A stretch of 9,965 nt of DNA from positions 1-9,965 of the forward strand of contig JALWDV010000553.1 of assembly GCA_027036755.1 (NCBI GenBank), read 5' to 3'. Shown here in pieces: positions 1-6,380 of this stretch (position 1 is its first letter; each line of letters begins with the position of its first letter). The translations under genes were made by a program, and so were the position numbers. The DNA comes from Anaerolineae bacterium. Its GTDB lineage: Bacteria; Chloroflexota; Anaerolineae; J102. The notes below the pieces were generated by a model that did not search any database, was not told where the DNA came from, and was given only the letters and a program-made list of their open reading frames with translations.

Positions 1-1489
1 GCGTGGCTGTGGGCAGCGTAGTAGGCGTAGCCGTGGGTGGCGTGGTGGGTGTGGCCGTGGGGGGCGTGGTGGGCGTGGCTGTGGGCGGCGTAGTAGGCGT
101 GGCTGTGGGCGGCGTAGTAGGCGTGGCTGTGGGCGTGGGCGCTTGTCTGAAGTTGGCCACGGTGCTGCAAGTGTTGTTCAAACGTAAATGGTTGTCGGCC
201 GCACAGGTGGAAGGATCGGGACTCATTTGCCCTTCCACACAATTGGTGGGCCCTGTGCTGACTACGCCCATGGCGTCGCCGTTGTATTGCACATCAGGAT
301 TGGACCAGTATTGCAGGCGTGTGCAAGATGCTCCGTTGTCGCTGCACATGGCGTTATACGCCATGATGGTGCGCCATTGGTCAGGCAGATTGACAAAGCC
401 TTTGTTGTAGCCTGTGGCCGTGCTGTCATCTACATACCAATCATGCCGCGCTCCCATGTTGTGTCCCAGTTCGTGACCAAAGGAATAATATCCCGTAGCG
501 CATCCGCGATGAGTCACTGAAAACGCTGTTGCCGCATTCGAATTGAGATACCCCAGACCGCAAGATGTGCTGTTCTCGATGATCAAAGCAACCTCATCTG
601 CATAATACGTTTCCCGGGCTGCATCAACATCATCAAAGACGCCGTCGGTAAGAACCCTCAAGGCGTTGAGATCAACACTGAAGTCATTTTGGGCGTCGCC
701 TGGTCGGGTTTCCATGGTGTGCACCAGATTGATGCGCTGCACCATGTTACTGTTTATATAGGATTGATTGGTTTCTGCTACGGCCTGGGTGATGATGGCC
801 TCGATCTGGGACGTGCCGCCTGCTGCTGCGCGCGTCTCAGGCGAATAGGCCACCAGCACGGTGATCTCATCACAACTGTCTGTTACACGATTGATGTCCT
901 GAGGCAAGATGGTTTGGCGTACGTTGGCTACAATGGGGTCCAGCTCGGGAGGGAACCTGGATTGATCCAATTCCACGACAGCGCTGAGTCCTTTGCGGAT
1001 GGGTTGGATTTCATAGATGCCTTGGGGCATACTCACGCTGCCCGCCAAAAGTCCTTTGTGTTTCACCAGTATGACCTGACTCATCTCAATCTCGGGAATT
1101 CGCCCAACCCACACATAGCTGCCCATGTAGTTTGTTTCTGTACGTTCGAAGATGGCGGTGAAAGAAACGTCATTGAAGAGATTCACCGTAATCCGCCCGG
1201 CTGGATCTTCCTTCGTTCCCATGGTCTGAAAATTGGGGCGAACGAATCGAAACCGGGTGCTCTGGGGCGATTGCGGCATCTCCTTTTCGCGGGCGGTGAT
1301 AATGGATTCATCCATAGGCGCGAAGAGTGCGCTTGGCGGTTTTCCCGATACCATACCGATGTCTTCCTCCTCCATGGCATAAACCGATGTGAAAAACAGC
1401 ATTAAAGGCAGGATGCCGACAAGAAGAAGAATCCATCGTCGTTTTATGAAACGAGGATAGCGCGGGGGACGAAAAGGCAGGTGATTCAT
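1..1489 (-). CDS. Secreted reprolysin-like zinc metalloprotease (M72/M12B-type), C-terminus cut off by window edge
   Basis: A single frame stays open from an ATG at 1489 to the left edge (496 codons, no stop). AAGGAG lies 7-8 nt before the ATG. Residues 1-38 form a signal peptide: basic FIKRR, a hydrophobic stretch, then VYA before Met39. Residues ~39-200 are probably a propeptide. The catalytic domain starts near 204 (SCDEITVLVAYSPE) and carries HELGHNMGARHD at 339-350, the HExxHxxGxxHD zinc signature: His339, His343 and His349 as ligands, Glu340 as catalytic base. WRTIMAYN follows, with Met376 as the Met-turn. Cys310/Cys330 and Cys382/Cys389 could form disulfides. From ~450 the chain is Thr/Pro-rich, typical of a linker to a further extracellular domain that is not visible. 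The zinc motif followed by WRTIMAYN resembles peptidyl-Asp metalloendopeptidases (M72, Reprolysin_4-like). It probably degrades extracellular protein. Specificity and C-terminal domain are unknown. Confidence 0.9.
   Translation of the reverse strand, partial: MNHLPFRPPRYPRFIKRRWILLLVGILPLMLFFTSVYAMEEEDIGMVSGKPPSALFAPMDESIITAREKEMPQSPQSTRFRFVRPNFQTMGTKEDPAGRITVNLFNDVSFTAIFERTETNYMGSYVWVGRIPEIEMSQVILVKHKGLLAGSVSMPQGIYEIQPIRKGLSAVVELDQSRFPPELDPIVANVRQTILPQDINRVTDSCDEITVLVAYSPETRAAAGGTSQIEAIITQAVAETNQSYINSNMVQRINLVHTMETRPGDAQNDFSVDLNALRVLTDGVFDDVDAARETYYADEVALIIENSTSCGLGYLNSNAATAFSVTHRGCATGYYSFGHELGHNMGARHDWYVDDSTATGYNKGFVNLPDQWRTIMAYNAMCSDNGASCTRLQYWSNPDVQYNGDAMGVVSTGPTNCVEGQMSPDPSTCAADNHLRLNNTCSTVANFRQAPTPTATPTTPPTATPTTPPTATPTTPPTATPTTPPTATPTTLPTAT
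3..134. repeat. 24-bp in-frame tandem repeat coding the Thr/Pro linker
   Basis: Five full 24-bp units (3-26, 27-50, 51-74, 75-98, 99-122) and a 12-bp partial copy. Units four and five are identical; the others differ at a few, mainly third-codon, positions. On the minus strand each unit reads as the octapeptide PTTPPTAT, so the repeat lengthens the protease linker in frame. On the plus strand the same DNA reads as a Val/Gly/Ala repeat, which is only a mirror frame. The array may continue beyond the left edge. Confidence 0.93.
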
Positions 1490-1562
1490 TTTTTAGCTCC
1501 TTTTGGCGATGGGAAAAAGGTGATGACAGCACGCGGGAATCCCTTCGTGAAGAGACATCCTC

Positions 1563-1591
1563 ATTTTACATTATTCCCTTTGTTTTCTCAA
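1563..1591 (-). promoter_or_regulatory. Sigma-70-like promoter of the metalloprotease gene
   Basis: On the minus strand TTGAGA (1586-1591) and TAAAAT (1563-1568) are separated by exactly 17 nt. Transcription would start near 1556 and give a leader of about 65 nt before the ATG at 1489. The site lies in the 128-bp gap downstream of the oxidoreductase stop codon, so the protease is probably transcribed on its own. No clear Rho-independent terminator was seen between the two genes. Confidence 0.6.
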
Positions 1592-1617
1592 ACGCCCCTC
1601 GGGAAATAGTGGACAGA

Positions 1618-3492
1618 TTATGCAGCGTTGTATCGATGTAATCCCAACTGTTCCAGCCGCTCCGGCTTTGCCACGCCCGTGGCCCGATCCCACTGCCGGG
1701 CTTCGTAGTAGCGTTCGAGCATGGCGGCCAGATCGGGCGCATAGCCCGCGGTGGGGCCATCCTCGTAGGCCCGCAGGATGCGCTGGGGCAGGGCGTCGTC
1801 GGCCGGGGTCATGCCCAGACGGGCGTTGAGCAGGCGCTTGAGCTCGAAGATGCGGGCCGCGGTCATGCGTAGGTCGTCCACCGACCACTGCCAGCCGGTC
1901 ACCGATTCGATGAGGGTCAGCAGATCGGAGATGACCACGTCTTCGAAGTGGCAGATGATGAGGCTGTTGGTCAGGGCCCGAAAGTCCATGATGCGGGCCA
2001 CCATCGCCATTTTTTCCAGGGATTCATCCTGCGGATCGCCGTAGGTGATCTCCAGCTCGGGGATTTCGTTGCCCATCTCCCAGTGATACACGTCCCCCGC
2101 CATGTGATCCGCGCCCCGGGGCGAGGTGGCGTAGACCACGCCCTGGCCCGAGTAGGCGTGGATGTCGTGGTAGGGCAGCTCCAGCTTCTTGGCGTGGACG
2201 GCGCGCTCGGGGACGCGAAAATGCGCGGCCACTCGCGCCGCGCCTTGGGCCAGCAGGTCGCCAAATCCCCGGCGATAGGCGATTTGTTCGATGAGGATCA
2301 GGGCGGGCTGCGGATCGCCCCAGGCCAGGGTCAGGCCGCCGGTGTCGCTTTCGTCGATGATGCCGGCGTTGAACAGGTCGTAGGCCAGGGCGATGGTGGA
2401 GCCGGTGGAGATGGTGTCCAGCCCGAATTTGTTGCACAGATGCCCGGCGTAGGCCGCGGCCTCCAGGTCGTCGCTGCCGATGATGGGCCCGAAGGAGACA
2501 GCGGTCTCGTACTCGGGGCCGTCCACCTCCTGGTCGCCGATTGCGGGCAGGCGAATCTCGCGGCCGCAGGCGATGGGGCAGCGGAAGCAGGGCACGTGGC
2601 GCTTGAGATAATTGTCGCTGAGTTCACCGGCGTTGATTTTGTCGTCGATGTCGCCCAGGAGGTTGGTGGAATAGTAGAACGCGGGCACATCACCCACGGC
2701 CGGGCCCAAATCCATGTTGAGCATGGTGCCGCCCAGGCGCATCATCTGCGCGGTCAGGTCTTCCACCACATGATTGGTCATCTCCCGCACCACCTGCTTG
2801 TTCTCCTCGGGCCGGAAGATGGGGACTTTGGCCTTGCCCCGCACCGCGATGGCCTTGAGCAGCTTGCTGCCCATGACCGCGCCCACGCCCGTGCGGGCCG
2901 CGGCCCGGCCATGATCATTCATCACGCCCGCAAAAAGCGCCAGATTCTCGCCCGCGGGCCCGATGCAGGCCACCCGCACCCGTTTATCCCCCATTTTTTC
3001 CCGGATGGCGTCCTGGGTCTCGTACATGTCCAGGCCCCAGAGGTCGCCCGCGTCGTGCAGCAGGGGCGCGGCGTCCTCCCGCAGCTCAAGCCACACGGGG
3101 CCGCTGGCCTGGCCGGTGACGATGACGCCGTCGTAGCCCGCGCGGCGTAGCTCCGGGCCCCAGTAGCCGCCCGAGTTGGCCTCGCCCAGCAGTCCGGTGG
3201 CGGGCGAGCGGGTGACTACGGAGAAGCGGCCCGCGGCGGGCGTGCTGGTGCCCACCAGAGGCCCGGTCATAAAGATGAGGGGATTTTCCGGGCCCAGGGG
3301 ATCGGTCTCGGGCGTGATCATGTCCCACAGATAGCGGACGGCCAGACCGCTGCCGCCCACGAATTGCTCGGCGTAGGTTTCGTCGATGGGCTCATCCCAC
3401 ATCTTGCCGGTGGAAAGATCCACGCGCAGAATCTTGCCCATGTAGCCGGGCAGGGTTCGGGGCGGCGCGGGGGTGTAGGTTTGGGGGATCAT
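1618..3492 (-). CDS. aor: Aldehyde ferredoxin oxidoreductase (tungsten/molybdopterin, AOR family)
   Basis: AOR-family enzymes oxidise aldehydes to carboxylates (or the reverse) in the cytoplasm, using a tungsten bis-pyranopterin cofactor and a [4Fe-4S] cluster that exchanges electrons with ferredoxin. The N-terminal domain begins GYMGKILRVDLSTG, the family's usual opening, followed by FVGGSGLA and GPLVGTSTPAAGRFSVVTRS. The cluster ligands fit CxxCxxxC in HVPCFRCPIACGR, with a distant fourth Cys in SLIICHFE about 205 residues later, close to the spacing in archaeal AOR. NKFGLDTISTG and RGADHMAGD match the pterin-binding segments. Length (624 aa) is normal. I chose the ATG at 3492; an in-frame TTG at 3504 would add four residues. 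Neither has a Shine-Dalgarno sequence, and the DNA just upstream is a repeat. Substrate cannot be read from sequence. The neighbouring iron alcohol dehydrogenase suggests a linked alcohol-aldehyde-acid route. Confidence 0.93.
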   Translation of the reverse strand: MIPQTYTPAPPRTLPGYMGKILRVDLSTGKMWDEPIDETYAEQFVGGSGLAVRYLWDMITPETDPLGPENPLIFMTGPLVGTSTPAAGRFSVVTRSPATGLLGEANSGGYWGPELRRAGYDGVIVTGQASGPVWLELREDAAPLLHDAGDLWGLDMYETQDAIREKMGDKRVRVACIGPAGENLALFAGVMNDHGRAAARTGVGAVMGSKLLKAIAVRGKAKVPIFRPEENKQVVREMTNHVVEDLTAQMMRLGGTMLNMDLGPAVGDVPAFYYSTNLLGDIDDKINAGELSDNYLKRHVPCFRCPIACGREIRLPAIGDQEVDGPEYETAVSFGPIIGSDDLEAAAYAGHLCNKFGLDTISTGSTIALAYDLFNAGIIDESDTGGLTLAWGDPQPALILIEQIAYRRGFGDLLAQGAARVAAHFRVPERAVHAKKLELPYHDIHAYSGQGVVYATSPRGADHMAGDVYHWEMGNEIPELEITYGDPQDESLEKMAMVARIMDFRALTNSLIICHFEDVVISDLLTLIESVTGWQWSVDDLRMTAARIFELKRLLNARLGMTPADDALPQRILRAYEDGPTAGYAPDLAAMLERYYEARQWDRATGVAKPERLEQLGLHRYNAA

Positions 3493-3495
3493 GGG

Positions 3496-3722
3496 AATTG
3501 TCAATGGCTAATTGTGGCATGGTTCATTCTCATTCAAAGCCATCTTTACAATTTCTCCGTCAAACGTCATACGTCAAACGTCAAAAAGAGCCTGTTTCGC
3601 CACGTTTTTACGTTTGACGCTTTACGTTGACGTGCTTTGCCAGGCGTCGACCACGTGAAATTGTAAAGATGCAGGAAGGACGATGTGAACCATGCCCTAA
3701 TTGTCAATTGCTAATTGTCAAT
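3496..3722. repeat. Nested inverted-repeat (MITE-like) intergenic element with heptamer words
   Basis: The whole gap between the oxidoreductase and the nucleotidyltransferase folds on itself. GGCATGGTTCA (3516-3526) pairs perfectly with 3686-3696. CATCTTTACAATTTC (3541-3555) pairs perfectly with 3657-3671. Further in, four heptamers of CGTCAAA type (3558-3585) face their complements (3610-3630), e.g. CGTCAAACGT 3572-3581 with 3610-3619. Outside the terminal pair lie two direct copies of a 20-nt word, 3496-3515 and 3699-3718, identical at 19 positions and built from AATTGTC-like heptamers. Inverted ends flanked by direct repeats are the layout of a miniature transposable element, but no transposase is present and the direct repeats are themselves repetitive. 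The right end overlaps the 3' end of the nucleotidyltransferase gene. Confidence 0.8.
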
Positions 3723-4373
3723 GGGCTGGTTGGACTGGAATCGGCGGATGCGCTGGTCGATTTCGTGGACGATTTCTTGCAGTGACGCGAGATCGGTGGC
3801 GCTGATGAAAGGCGCGAGTTCGCTCAGTATGGCGTCCATGTGGGGGTGATGCTGATACATCAGCGCTGCGATATCGTTTTCGTAGATGTTCACCCGCAAA
3901 AAATCCCCTTGGCGATACAGCGAGGGCAAGGCGTAGAGTTTGAGCAGGAGCAGGCCCCTCACTGTGGCAATAGTGACGTCATGCTCCTGAAAATGCAGAG
4001 TGGTGACATGCTCCTGCTGCACTTTGCGGAAGAGGGGATTTGTGGTGAGCAAGATGTCGATTTGCAGCCCCTGAAAATCGCCTCGGGCGAAGAACCGATC
4101 TCGATAGGTCACCTGGATTTCGGTGAGGTTTTCGAGATCATCCACCGCCATGATCAGATCGATATCCTGCGTGTTGCGGCCTTCCACGTAGTTCAGAAGG
4201 GCGACGCCGCCCACCAAAACGTAGGACGCGCCACGCGTTTCCAGCAAGTCGAAAAGGCGGTGAATGGCCTGGAGCAAAGAGTCGGAAGCCATAGCGGCGT
4301 CTCCCCAGTTGCGAGGACTGAACAGGACGGCGTTTTGGATGATGTCGCCGATGTCAATCAGGTTATTGAGCAT
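3711..4373 (-). CDS. AbiEii-like / DUF6036-like nucleotidyltransferase, no visible partner
   Basis: This 220-residue protein has the nucleotidyltransferase-fold core: YVLVGGVALL (Gly55-Gly56), then RNTQDIDLIM with the paired carboxylates Asp70 and Asp72, and a third acidic residue in LQIDILL (Asp106). A later KLYALPSLYRQGDF...NDIAAL segment resembles the Lys/Arg...D-I helix of AbiEii-type proteins. Such proteins transfer a nucleotide to RNA or protein; some are toxins with an adjacent antitoxin (AbiEi type), but none is visible here, so toxin activity is speculation. The ATG at 4373 has no Shine-Dalgarno sequence. ATG 4292 (Met28, giving 193 aa) has GGGGAG 8 nt upstream and may be the real start; the core is intact either way. 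The final Ile-Asp-Asn and TAG stop lie inside the AATTGTC-type repeat, so the original C-terminus may have been replaced. Confidence 0.8.
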   Translation of the reverse strand: MLNNLIDIGDIIQNAVLFSPRNWGDAAMASDSLLQAIHRLFDLLETRGASYVLVGGVALLNYVEGRNTQDIDLIMAVDDLENLTEIQVTYRDRFFARGDFQGLQIDILLTTNPLFRKVQQEHVTTLHFQEHDVTIATVRGLLLLKLYALPSLYRQGDFLRVNIYENDIAALMYQHHPHMDAILSELAPFISATDLASLQEIVHEIDQRIRRFQSNQPIDN

Positions 4374-4404
4374 AAGAAGCAGCGGATGTGGCGGGCGATG
4401 AGCA

Positions 4405-4473
4405 ATGATTGATGATCTATGATTAAAGGTGGAAGCGGCGTGGCTTTCACTTTAATCATCAATCTTTAATCAT
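4405..4473. repeat. Inverted heptamer repeat (ATGATTA words)
   Basis: Two 24-nt arms, 4405-4428 and 4450-4473, are complementary at 20 of 24 positions. The innermost 10 bp (ATGATTAAAG with CTTTAATCAT) pair perfectly around a 21-nt loop. Each arm is itself three degenerate heptamers (ATGATTG, ATGATCT, ATGATTA). It occupies the gap downstream of the alcohol dehydrogenase and upstream of the nucleotidyltransferase. It could act as a transcript-end hairpin, but no T-run follows, so it is not called a terminator. Confidence 0.75.
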
Positions 4474-4485
4474 GCACCATCTCTC

Positions 4486-5658
4486 TCAAAAATCCACCTT
4501 ACGCCCGTCGTAGGCGTAGCGGAAGAGGTTTTCCAGGTCTTCCCGTTCGGGGATGCGCACCGCGCTGATGAAGGTGCCGTCGCCTTCGGCGAATTCCACC
4601 AGATCATCCAGACGGGCTTCGTAGTCCTCGCGGCCGATGCCCATCTCCGCCACGGTCAGGGGTTGGTCCAGGCGGCGGTGCAGGTCGCGGATGGCGGCGA
4701 TGACCGCTTTGGCCGCGGCGGCCTCGTCAGCGTCGCCTTCGGGCAGGCGCAGGGCGTGGGCGATGTCGCGGAAGCGGGTGAGCTCGGGCTCTTGGGCGAT
4801 GTATTCCAGGGTGTAGGGCAAAAAGAGGCTGACGCTGCGCCCGTGCGGAATGTGGAAATTCCCGCCGAACGCGTGGCCCATGGCGTGGGCCAGGGAGGCC
4901 CAGGAGTTGATGAAGCCCAGACCGCCCAGGGTGGCGGCGTTGGCCATGCGCTCGCGGGCCTCCATGTCGCGCGGCTCGGCATACGCGACGGGCAGATAAT
5001 CGAAGACCAGTTGGATGGCCTTGAGGCAGAGGCCGTCGGTGAAGTTATTGTGGAAGGTGGAGAGATAGCCTTCCACCGCGTGGGTGAGCGCGTCCAGGCC
5101 CGTGTCTGCGGTGATGCGCGGAGGCAGGTCGCGGGTCAGCTCGGGGTCTACGATGGCGATGGTGGGCATGGTCTCGCGGGAGCCCAGGGCCAGCTTGCGG
5201 CCATCGGTTTTATCGGTGAGCACCGTGGCCCAGGTGGCTTCGGATCCGGTGCCCGCGGTGGTGGGGATGGCGATGAGCCGGGCCAGCTTGCCGATGTTCA
5301 GCTCCATCATGGGGCTGATCTCGTCGGGCTGGAGGTCAGGTCGCTCGTAGAGCACCCACATGGCCTTGGCGGCATCCATGCTGGAGCCGCCGCCCAGGCC
5401 CACGATGACATCGGGCTGGAACCCGCGCATGATCTCTGCGCCCCGCTGCACCGTTTGCAACGAGGGCTCGGGCTCCACCTCGGTGAAAGCGGCCACTTCC
5501 ATCCCTGCATCCCGCAGATGCCCCGCTATCTTTTCGGTGAATCCCAGGCTGTGCAGCACCGGATCGGTGACGATGAACGCGCGGGAGCCCTTGATTTGTT
5601 CCAGTTCGCTCAGCGCGTCCTCGCCGTAGATGATGGTAGGGGCGTCGAAATACCACAT
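4486..5658 (-). CDS. Iron-containing alcohol dehydrogenase (group III)
   Basis: Group III alcohol dehydrogenases interconvert alcohols and aldehydes or ketones with NAD(P)H and a catalytic Fe2+ in the cytoplasm. The 390-residue length is typical. The N-terminal dinucleotide domain contains TDP (Asp32) and GLGGGSSMDAAK (88-98), and then IPTTAGTGSE (131-140), a family hallmark. The iron ligands fit the family pattern: Asp189 and His193 in TGLDALTHAVE, His258 in SLAHAMGHAFG, and His272 in IPHGR, with the usual 14-residue step between the last two. Asp32 favours NAD(H) over NADP(H), by analogy with lactaldehyde reductase. The ATG at 5658 has no Shine-Dalgarno sequence and directly follows a heptamer repeat; MWYFDAPT is a normal beginning for the family. 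Substrate is not decidable. The aldehyde ferredoxin oxidoreductase on the same strand is a plausible partner. Confidence 0.94.
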   Translation of the reverse strand: MWYFDAPTIIYGEDALSELEQIKGSRAFIVTDPVLHSLGFTEKIAGHLRDAGMEVAAFTEVEPEPSLQTVQRGAEIMRGFQPDVIVGLGGGSSMDAAKAMWVLYERPDLQPDEISPMMELNIGKLARLIAIPTTAGTGSEATWATVLTDKTDGRKLALGSRETMPTIAIVDPELTRDLPPRITADTGLDALTHAVEGYLSTFHNNFTDGLCLKAIQLVFDYLPVAYAEPRDMEARERMANAATLGGLGFINSWASLAHAMGHAFGGNFHIPHGRSVSLFLPYTLEYIAQEPELTRFRDIAHALRLPEGDADEAAAAKAVIAAIRDLHRRLDQPLTVAEMGIGREDYEARLDDLVEFAEGDGTFISAVRIPEREDLENLFRYAYDGRKVDF

Positions 5659-5659
5659 G

Positions 5660-5694
5660 GTCAGTTTTCAGTAATCAGTGTTCAGTAATCAGTT
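5660..5694. repeat. Heptamer tandem repeat (TTCAGTA/ATCAGTG) abutting the dehydrogenase start
   Basis: Five consecutive degenerate heptamers of the form nTCAGTn: GTCAGTT, TTCAGTA, ATCAGTG, TTCAGTA, ATCAGTT. They can also be read as two 14-nt units identical at 13 positions (5667-5680, 5681-5694). The array ends one base from the ATG of the alcohol dehydrogenase, where a leader and ribosome-binding site would be expected. Confidence 0.8.
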
Positions 5695-5720
5695 TGAAGG
5701 TTGGCGCGGGAAGCCGATTT

Positions 5721-5779
5721 CGTCAAACGTCATGCGTCATGCGTTACGACCTGACGTTTTACGTTTGACGTTTGACGCC
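5721..5779. repeat. Inverted heptamer repeat (CGTCAAA words), second copy of the type
   Basis: Left half: CGTCAAA, CGTCATG, CGTCATG, CGTTACG. Right half: TGACGTT, TTACGTT, TGACGTT, TGACGCC. CGTCAAACGT (5721-5730) is perfectly complementary to 5761-5770. The first 13 bases match 3558-3570 in the gap upstream of the oxidoreductase, so the same word family occurs in two different gaps, each time with an inverted partner. Confidence 0.78.
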
Positions 5780-5794
5780 CGCTGCAGACTCGCC

Positions 5795-5831
5795 CGACGT
5801 TGGCCAGGCGATTTTTTTGCAAGCAACGTCG
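5795..5831. other. Possible hairpin just downstream of the SCP2 gene
   Basis: CGACGTTG (5795-5802) and CAACGTCG (5824-5831) form a perfect 8-bp inverted repeat around a 21-nt loop, beginning 4 nt after the SCP2 stop codon in the direction of transcription. The loop is long and the run of seven A (minus strand) lies in it rather than after the stem. It is not a classical terminator, though it could mark the transcript end. Confidence 0.35.
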
Positions 5832-5835
5832 ATTT

Positions 5836-6252
5836 TCAAGAGTCTTCGGGATAGACCGTGGGCACGGACGCAGCGGAATTGACCAGATCCAGGGTGGCCT
5901 TCACGGCCCGCATGATCTTGCCCAGATTGCCCTTGAGTTTGAGCTTGCGGCTGACCAGCGCCCGGATGGGGTCCAGTTTCTTGTCGAAAATCTGGCGATA
6001 GACGTCCAGCGTGCCCTCGATGACGAACTCGGGCTTCTTTTCGTTCATGTCTTCCACCACGTGGGCTTCCCGGCATTCGCCATGCCACAGGTCCAGGTAC
6101 ATCACGAAGGGTTCTTTGATCGGGCCTTTGGCCGAGACGATGAAGTAGAAATCGCCTTCCCACTTGGCCGCGGATTTCTTGTAGGCCTCGTTGGCGTTGA
6201 TGGCGTCCTTGAACGCATCGACCCATTCAGGGGACGGGAAGAGATAAGCCAT
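5836..6252 (-). CDS. SCP2 sterol-carrier-domain protein
   Basis: A small 138-residue protein made almost entirely of one SCP2-like domain. SCP2 folds bind lipids, fatty acyl chains or acyl-CoA in a hydrophobic tunnel. N-terminal helix FPSPEWVDAFKDAINANEAY is followed by strands KWEGDFYFIVSA, EPFVMYLDLWHGEC and the helix-strand stretch PEFVIEGTLDVYRQIFDKKLDPIRALVSRKLKLKGNLGKIM, where the late L-K-G-N segment is typical of SCP2. There is no signal peptide or membrane segment, so it is cytoplasmic. The start is well supported: AGGAGG (6260-6265) lies 7 nt before the ATG at 6252. It is the first minus-strand gene of the cluster with the alcohol dehydrogenase and the aldehyde oxidoreductase. A role presenting a hydrophobic alcohol, aldehyde or acid to them is inference only. 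Confidence 0.85.
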   Translation of the reverse strand: MAYLFPSPEWVDAFKDAINANEAYKKSAAKWEGDFYFIVSAKGPIKEPFVMYLDLWHGECREAHVVEDMNEKKPEFVIEGTLDVYRQIFDKKLDPIRALVSRKLKLKGNLGKIMRAVKATLDLVNSAASVPTVYPEDS

Positions 6253-6322
6253 GTTGACACCTCCTGGGAGTAAGTGATGGTTGATGGAGAATTCTGGCGG
6301 CTATGTTGGCGGGGAAGCCAGT

Positions 6323-6357
6323 TGCGTGGTGCGTGATGCGTGATGCGTGATGCGTGA
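6323..6357. repeat. Heptamer tandem repeat (TGCGTGA)x5
   Basis: Five head-to-tail heptamers, TGCGTGG followed by four exact TGCGTGA, about 70 bp upstream of the SCP2 start codon. This is the cleanest of the 7-nt-period arrays in the window. Confidence 0.85.
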
Positions 6358-6380
6358 GGTTCGTCGGTCACTGCGGTGTT

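Noticed and set aside
3..410. Plus-strand Val/Gly/Ala-repeat reading frame
   Set aside because: It is the complement of the Thr/Pro linker and catalytic domain of the minus-strand metalloprotease, which has a signal peptide, a zinc motif and a good ribosome-binding site.
689..1405. Plus-strand 238-codon frame
   Set aside because: Antisense to the propeptide and early catalytic domain of the protease; no recognisable domain and no ribosome-binding site.
1948..3150. Plus-strand 400-codon frame opposite the aldehyde oxidoreductase
   Set aside because: His/Gly/Val-rich composition typical of an antisense frame in high-GC DNA; the minus strand encodes a full AOR with all motifs.
4663..5688. Plus-strand 341-codon frame opposite the alcohol dehydrogenase
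   Set aside because: Low-complexity Gly/Val/Gln/His composition and full overlap with a well-supported dehydrogenase.
5795..5831. Rho-independent terminator for the SCP2 gene
   Set aside because: The stem is only 8 bp, the loop 21 nt, and the homopolymer run lies in the loop, so it is listed only as a possible hairpin.
5759..6226. Minus-strand 155-codon frame in the SCP2 region
   Set aside because: Shifted frame of the SCP2 gene that continues into the intergenic repeats; no family features.
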